From: Acidobacteriota bacterium
GTDB lineage: Bacteria; Acidobacteriota; Blastocatellia; HR10
Reading direction: 5' to 3'
Length of the DNA: 63,596 nucleotides
NCBI GenBank assembly: GCA_030550025.1
Contig: JAUQQC010000014.1
Location: 1-63,596 of the forward strand
Numbering within the stretch: the stretch's first letter is position 1; the number at the start of each line of letters is the position of its first letter. Both the position numbers and the translations under genes were made by a program. Of this stretch, positions 60,401 through 63,596 are shown piece by piece. Below the pieces are notes generated by a model that saw only the letters and a program-made list of their open reading frames with translations, searched no databases and was not told the DNA's origin.

Positions 60401-61390
60401 ATCCTCTCGCTCGGGGCACGCGCGCGCGATCTCGTGCGACAACTCTTGCTCTTCGGCCGCCCCTCTACGGGCGAGCAAGAGAAGTGCGATCTTCACAACT
60501 TTCTCAGCGAGTTCATCACCTTGCTCCGGCGCACGCTGCCGGAACACATCGAGATCGAGCTGGATCTGCCACAGGAAGCGCTTCTCATCGAAGCCAACCC
60601 ACCTCAGCTCCAACAGGTGCTCCTGAACATCGCTATCAACGCGCGAGACGCCATGCCGACCGGTGGACGCTTGCGTATCGAAGCGCGCGCCGTAGATGTC
60701 GAAGCCCCGGCTGTCCCCCATGTTCGACCAGGGCGCTTCGTACGGCTGACGCTCAGCGATACCGGTTCCGGCATCCCCCCGCACATCCTGCCCCACATCT
60801 TCGAGCCGTTCTTCACCACCAAGGAGGTCGGCAAGGGAACGGGTCTGGGACTGGCCGTCGCGTACGGGATCATCAAGGCGCACGGCGGATGGATTGACGT
60901 CGAGAGCGAGCTGGGGTGCGGGACTCGGTTCCATCTTTATCTCCCCGCTTCCGCCTCTCGACCTGTCTCCGGCGAGCCCTCGCTCGAAGAAGGGGAGCTT
61001 CCGGGTGGGCATGAGACCATCCTTTTGATCGAAGATGAGCCCGTCGTCCTCGAACTCGGACGACAGATGCTCCAATCACTCGGATATCACGTCCTCACCG
61101 CACGCGATGGCCAGGAAGGCGTCATCCTCTACACGGCCTGGCATTCGCAAATCGATCTCATCCTACTCGATGTCGTCATGCCGCGCATGAGTGGGCATGA
61201 GGCGTTCCATCAACTGCGCCGCATCAATCCGAAAGCGAAGATCCTGCTGATCACCGGTTATAGTCCGGAGCACGCCGCCGCCGAATTGCTTGCTCAAGGG
61301 GCTCTGGGCGTCGTGCAGAAGCCCTACGAGCGAAGGGAACTAGCCCGAGCCGTGCGCCAGGCGCTCGACGCAGAGTTCCCCTTGCCATGA
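57416..61390 (+). CDS. Multi-sensor hybrid histidine kinase (REC-GAF-GAF-PAS-GAF-GAF-HK-REC)
   Basis: A 1324-residue cytoplasmic kinase with no membrane helix. The order is a receiver (Asp in VLADYRTPGMDG), GAF near residues 160-320 and 335-490, PAS near 500-620 (FFENAIVGIYRSTPEGR), GAF near 630-780 and 790-950, histidine kinase (GGVAHDFNNILTGMIGF, INARDAMPTGGR, GTGLGLAVAYGI), and a C-terminal receiver (Asp in LILLDVVMPRMSG). The four GAF domains likely bind small ligands or redox signals. GGAGGT five bases before the ATG at 57416 fixes the start. It lies about 125 bp after the response regulator in the same direction, with a hairpin between. A bidirectional terminator follows. Confidence 0.9.
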   Translation: MREEESRDLKEWPLTTGAPSGYRILLIEDDPDHRMLETRALRERLGSETVIAAVATATEGLSALERETFDIVLADYRTPGMDGLELLRTIRARKLDMPVILITGLGNERIAVEALKQGATDYVIKEAGYWELLPSVVERAIRASYVKRRIEEAQRRTAALQELVQTMSRTLDLQELLQILVRKCAEVFRVERATVYVPDRDLERILDVVTYDASLGRPDLLQSLRGKRITELPIRWKLQETFGPLIIPDATQSDLIPAEIVESLGLRSILAVPLCVRERPIAALFLSTAQPNFFTAEDAAYAQLIAEHAAVVLENARLYQEVRQRLFELNGLYEIARLFGMVRNPREVYGELTELIARLIGATRCVIATYDPTTRTLRAELPGYRVEDVLAETTSYVVSEELQVFWDLRTRGPFIANRLEEIPRPLQPLASKFGVENLLAVAMLAEGRTIGVIYALDKPGGFTPEDARVLGIFANQAAQVIQSARLYEEIARSEEKYRNFFENAIVGIYRSTPEGRVLMANPTLARLLEYPNVEALLAVPAHEIWAHPQERELWRQHLEQHGTFEHEYQVRTRTGRRRWVHDVARVIRDAEGRVLGYEGALLDVTELKRVEAEREAMLEITQGATTIVDLDELFSMVHQALKRVIPVENLFIALYDAQTGYFHFPYFVDQYDAPPPPLRLEKTATAYVFRIGQPQRLTRERCRQLVEQGELEIVGTPAACWMGVPLRTPRETIGVLVVQHYEDEQAYTDRDLEFLASVGNHLAVIIERKRAEEAERRARERLARIYDLVTRFQRQELFDHAVRTLAQLFEVEYALLGVAEEGGTRVRVLAFYSEGELRNNFSYALRGTPCEDVMSRAEWCAYPRGAWELFPEDEILATLRIESYIGAPILGSDGAVLGIINAFGKRPRAFTEADAHLLHIVGQRIGSEIERLREEEARLKLQEQLYQAQKMESIGTLAGGVAHDFNNILTGMIGFAELALIELGPRHEIAEYLRHILSLGARARDLVRQLLLFGRPSTGEQEKCDLHNFLSEFITLLRRTLPEHIEIELDLPQEALLIEANPPQLQQVLLNIAINARDAMPTGGRLRIEARAVDVEAPAVPHVRPGRFVRLTLSDTGSGIPPHILPHIFEPFFTTKEVGKGTGLGLAVAYGIIKAHGGWIDVESELGCGTRFHLYLPASASRPVSGEPSLEEGELPGGHETILLIEDEPVVLELGRQMLQSLGYHVLTARDGQEGVILYTAWHSQIDLILLDVVMPRMSGHEAFHQLRRINPKAKILLITGYSPEHAAAELLAQGALGVVQKPYERRELARAVRQALDAEFPLP

Positions 61391-61423
61391 CGCGGGCACC
61401 TCGCGTCGCGCGAGGTGCCCGCG
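61391..61423. terminator. Bidirectional hairpin between convergent genes
   Basis: A perfect 15-bp stem (61391-61405 with 61409-61423, arm CGCGGGCACCTCGCG) and a three-base loop start directly after the hybrid kinase stop and end seven bases before the M28 peptidase stop. It can serve both strands. There is no long T-run on either side. Confidence 0.65.
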
Positions 61424-61430
61424 ATAGACG

Positions 61431-62996
61431 TCACTCTTGCGGCGGAATCTGAGGCCCAGACTGCGGTCGTGGCAACGGTTTGCGAGGCAGCTTCTCATCG
61501 CGCATGGCCGCGTGATAGACGAACGAAGCCATGATCACGGCCGCTTGCATCAGATCGCCCGGCAGGAGCCGATCGTAGACGTCCATATTCGTATGATGGG
61601 TGCGCGTGCTATAGTCGATGGGATCTTGGATGAATTGAAAGGCCGGGATTCCTACAGCATCGAAGGCGAGATGATCGGTGCCGCCTGTGCCGCGAATCGT
61701 CACCGTCGTCGCCCCCAGATCATGGAAAGGGCGCAGCCAAGCTTCGAAGATCGGTCGCACGGCGTCGTTGCCCTGTAGATAAACGCCACGGATTCGACCC
61801 GTCCCATTGTCCAGATTGAAATAGACGGAGATCTTCGCATGATCGGGCTTCAACTCCATCGTGCGCGGATTGCCAAAATACTTCTCCACATAAGCGCGCG
61901 AGCCCAGCAACCCTTGCTCTTCCCCCGTCCAGAGGGCGACGCGGATCGTGCGCCGCGGTTGGACGCCGATCGCTTTGAGAATCCGCACAGCTTCCATGAC
62001 GACGGCCGATCCGGCGGCGTTATCGGTCGCTCCCGTACCCGCATGCCAGGAGTCCAGATGCGCGCCCAGCATGACGATCTCATCCTTGAGCCGCGGATCG
62101 ACGCCTGGGATCTCCGCCAGCACGTTGTAGCCCTGCGTGTCCTCGTCATGGAATCGAGTCTTGACGGTGATCTCCAGTTTCACGGGGATCTTCTTCTCCA
62201 GCAGGCGCGCGATCCGCGCATAATGCTCGATGGCGACGACGAGCGAAGGCACGCTCGGCTCGGCATTCATTCGATAGGATCCGCCTCCGGTGACGAAGAT
62301 CGTTCCGTGCTCGCCGCGACTTGGCTCCAGCACAACGGCCACGCCTTCCTCACGGAGGAATCGCTGAATTTTTTCCTGTAGGGCGCGCTGAGCGCGCAGC
62401 TCCTCTCGTTGCGCTTCCATGGGAGGACGCGCGCCCGGCTCCGGAGCCTGTGCCAGACGTCTCAAATCCTCCTCACTATGCCGCCGCGCATCCGGCTCAA
62501 AGCGCGTGACCGCTTGACGCGGTGGCTGCAGCATGACGATAGCTCCCTTGAGCTTCCCTTTGTAGGCGGCGAAATCCTCTTCCGAGCGGAGCGCGACTAA
62601 CACCGGAGAGCCCACCACCGTTTCCTCAGTTCCCGGCGTCCACGCCTTCGGATAGGCGATGATCGGCATGTACACTGGCTCGAGCATCTCAATGGAGAAC
62701 CGCTCGACCGACCACCCGCGTCCGAAGGTCCCCCAGGGTTCCAGCCGAGCATTCGCGAGCCCCCACTCCCTGAACTTCTGACGCGCCCATTCGCTCGCGG
62801 CCTTCAAATTCGGAGAGCCCGTCAACCGCGGCCCATACACGTCCGTCAGGTAACTCGCGATTTCCATAACCTTGGAATTCCCGAACCCCTCCTGCTTGAT
62901 CCGCGCGATCGCTTGCAAGTCTACCGGCTCTTCGGCTCGAACCAATGGAGGGATGACCAACAGCAAAAGGAGAAACGCAGCAACATGACGTCTCAT
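61431..62996 (-). CDS. Secreted M28-family zinc aminopeptidase/carboxypeptidase
   Basis: A 521-residue protein with a signal peptide (FLLLLLVIPPLVRA). The two-zinc M28 site is visible as His and bridging Asp in GAHLDSWHAGTGATDNAAG, the catalytic Glu pair in TGEEQGLLGSRAY, Asp in FNLDNGTGRI and the last His in RTHHTNMDVYD. A PA-like insert occupies about residues 140-310. It removes amino acids from peptides outside the cytoplasm. AAGGGAGGAAAGCAT precedes the ATG at 62996. A longer frame to 63131 crosses the promoter and is rejected. Confidence 0.92.
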   Translation of the reverse strand: MRRHVAAFLLLLLVIPPLVRAEEPVDLQAIARIKQEGFGNSKVMEIASYLTDVYGPRLTGSPNLKAASEWARQKFREWGLANARLEPWGTFGRGWSVERFSIEMLEPVYMPIIAYPKAWTPGTEETVVGSPVLVALRSEEDFAAYKGKLKGAIVMLQPPRQAVTRFEPDARRHSEEDLRRLAQAPEPGARPPMEAQREELRAQRALQEKIQRFLREEGVAVVLEPSRGEHGTIFVTGGGSYRMNAEPSVPSLVVAIEHYARIARLLEKKIPVKLEITVKTRFHDEDTQGYNVLAEIPGVDPRLKDEIVMLGAHLDSWHAGTGATDNAAGSAVVMEAVRILKAIGVQPRRTIRVALWTGEEQGLLGSRAYVEKYFGNPRTMELKPDHAKISVYFNLDNGTGRIRGVYLQGNDAVRPIFEAWLRPFHDLGATTVTIRGTGGTDHLAFDAVGIPAFQFIQDPIDYSTRTHHTNMDVYDRLLPGDLMQAAVIMASFVYHAAMRDEKLPRKPLPRPQSGPQIPPQE

Positions 62997-63041
62997 ATGC
63001 TTTCCTCCCTTCGTCGTAGCGTCACCTCCTGCAGCCAGGCA

Positions 63042-63070
63042 GAAATACACAAACCCACGGGAAAAAGCAA
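63042..63070 (-). promoter_or_regulatory. Promoter for the M28 peptidase gene
   Basis: On the minus strand TTGCTT (63070-63065), a 17-base spacer and TATTTC (63047-63042). Transcription would start near 63035, about 39 bases before the ATG. Confidence 0.4.
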
Positions 63071-63121
63071 GGGGTGACCGACACTCACGAACGTTCTGGG
63101 GAATCTGACGCTGTCGCGCGC

Positions 63122-63596
63122 TCAGGAGCAAGGAGCGAGAACTCCGCGGGGTGGAACTCGCTCGCCTCGCCCCGTCAGCAAACCGATCCCATGTTCCTGA
63201 ACAGCGGCGACCGTATGCTGATCAATCCGCAAGCCAAAGACGTAGACCAAATAGGGACCTGGCACTCCAGCCGTTCGAAGCCGTTTCTGCCATCCCGCAG
63301 ACTTCATGCGCTGCGCCCAATCGCGCACGACGCGACGACTCAACCGCGTCTTGACCTCAACGATCACCCAGATCGCCTCGCCCGCTGGATCCTGAACGGG
63401 GACGACAATGTCGATCTCCCCATCCAAGAAGAGCGTAGACGGCTCATCCAGAAGACGATACCCCTTCTCCTCCAGCACCATGAGGAGCACACTTTCGGCT
63501 TCTTCTTCAATCGTCGCCCCTAGCGCTCTCTGAAACTGTCCCATCTCCTTAATGGCCACTTCTACACGCTCCATCCGCTCCTCCGTCCGCCGCTGC
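63122..63596 (-). CDS. Coiled-coil plus PD-(D/E)XK nuclease-like protein (DUF3782-like), 5'-truncated by window edge
   Basis: The frame is open to the window end. The residues before the first Met read QRRTEER, the heptad repeat typical of the long coiled coil in DUF3782-like proteins, so the start lies outside. The C-terminal domain has the nuclease-fold pattern: an early Glu in EEEAESVLL, Asp in GEIDIVVPV, and Glu-x-Lys in WVIVEVKTR. The end (GVPGPYLVYVFGLRIDQHTV) is the family's last strand and helix. Such proteins are common in Cyanobacteria and thermophiles; their function is unknown and nuclease activity is unproven. Confidence 0.8.
   Translation of the reverse strand, partial: QRRTEERMERVEVAIKEMGQFQRALGATIEEEAESVLLMVLEEKGYRLLDEPSTLFLDGEIDIVVPVQDPAGEAIWVIVEVKTRLSRRVVRDWAQRMKSAGWQKRLRTAGVPGPYLVYVFGLRIDQHTVAAVQEHGIGLLTGRGERVPPRGVLAPCS

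Noticed and set aside
1-63596. tRNA, rRNA or CRISPR arrays
   Set aside because: No tRNA arm pattern, rRNA segment or regularly spaced direct repeat was noticed by eye. This is not an exhaustive computational search.

Overview
The window (about 63.6 kb, GC-rich) looks like chromosomal DNA of an Acidobacteriota member, possibly close to Blastocatellia. This rests on the very large Oar-like TonB-dependent receptor with an N-terminal carboxypeptidase-regulatory domain, the VWFA-related secreted protein, the large secreted M14 and M28 peptidases, a sensor kinase with 14 propeller motifs, and repeated secreted amidohydrolases and serine hydrolases. The species cannot be fixed from sequence reading alone. 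No rRNA, tRNA or CRISPR array was seen.

Layout. 2-1549 (+) is the 3' part of a hydantoinase B/oxoprolinase gene. 1562-10095 (-) is a tightly packed cluster: amidohydrolase, TlpA-like protein, ABC ATPase, ABC permease, RNA methyltransferase, SerA, Na+/H+ antiporter, S1/P1-type nuclease. Within it the TlpA gene and the ABC ATPase gene are fused by an apparent deletion that removed the Walker A region. 10223-16467 (-) holds a beta-lactamase-fold serine hydrolase and the TonB receptor. 17014-21553 (+) is a two-gene RND efflux pump. 21766-28867 (+) is a run of secreted amide hydrolases (M14 peptidase, gamma-glutamyltransferase, penicillin acylase). 28881-34434 (+) holds an AAA ATPase, an aconitase-like enzyme with a permuted domain order, and acetyl-CoA synthetase. 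34553-38556 (+) holds a KefB-like antiporter, an FmdB zinc ribbon, a VWA protein and an MreB paralogue. 38560-45728 (-) holds a YIP1-like protein, a thioredoxin-like protein, MscS, thymidine kinase, amidohydrolase, a Leu-dehydrogenase-type enzyme and a GT39 mannosyltransferase-like protein.

45729-48600 is an AT-richer accessory patch. It holds a small secreted Cys/Trp-rich protein with its own strong promoter, a secreted beta-propeller protein, a decayed second propeller gene, and three imperfect copies of a roughly 80-100 bp repeat that resembles insertion-sequence ends. This is the best candidate for an undescribed system. Directly downstream, citramalate synthase (isoleucine pathway) is preceded by what reads as a classical attenuator: a 38-codon leader peptide with five Ile codons in a cluster, two small hairpins, and a perfect 15-bp terminator.

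48832-63596 holds cimA, a lone dehydrogenase E1-alpha gene, a TPP enzyme (-), an HTH protein/sensor kinase/response regulator operon, a large multi-GAF hybrid kinase, an M28 peptidase (-) and, cut by the window edge, a coiled-coil plus PD-(D/E)XK-like protein. Several promoters share an extended -10 of the form TGCTATGAT. Many start codons were moved downstream of the longest open frame because a promoter or a clear ribosome binding site lies inside the longer frame.
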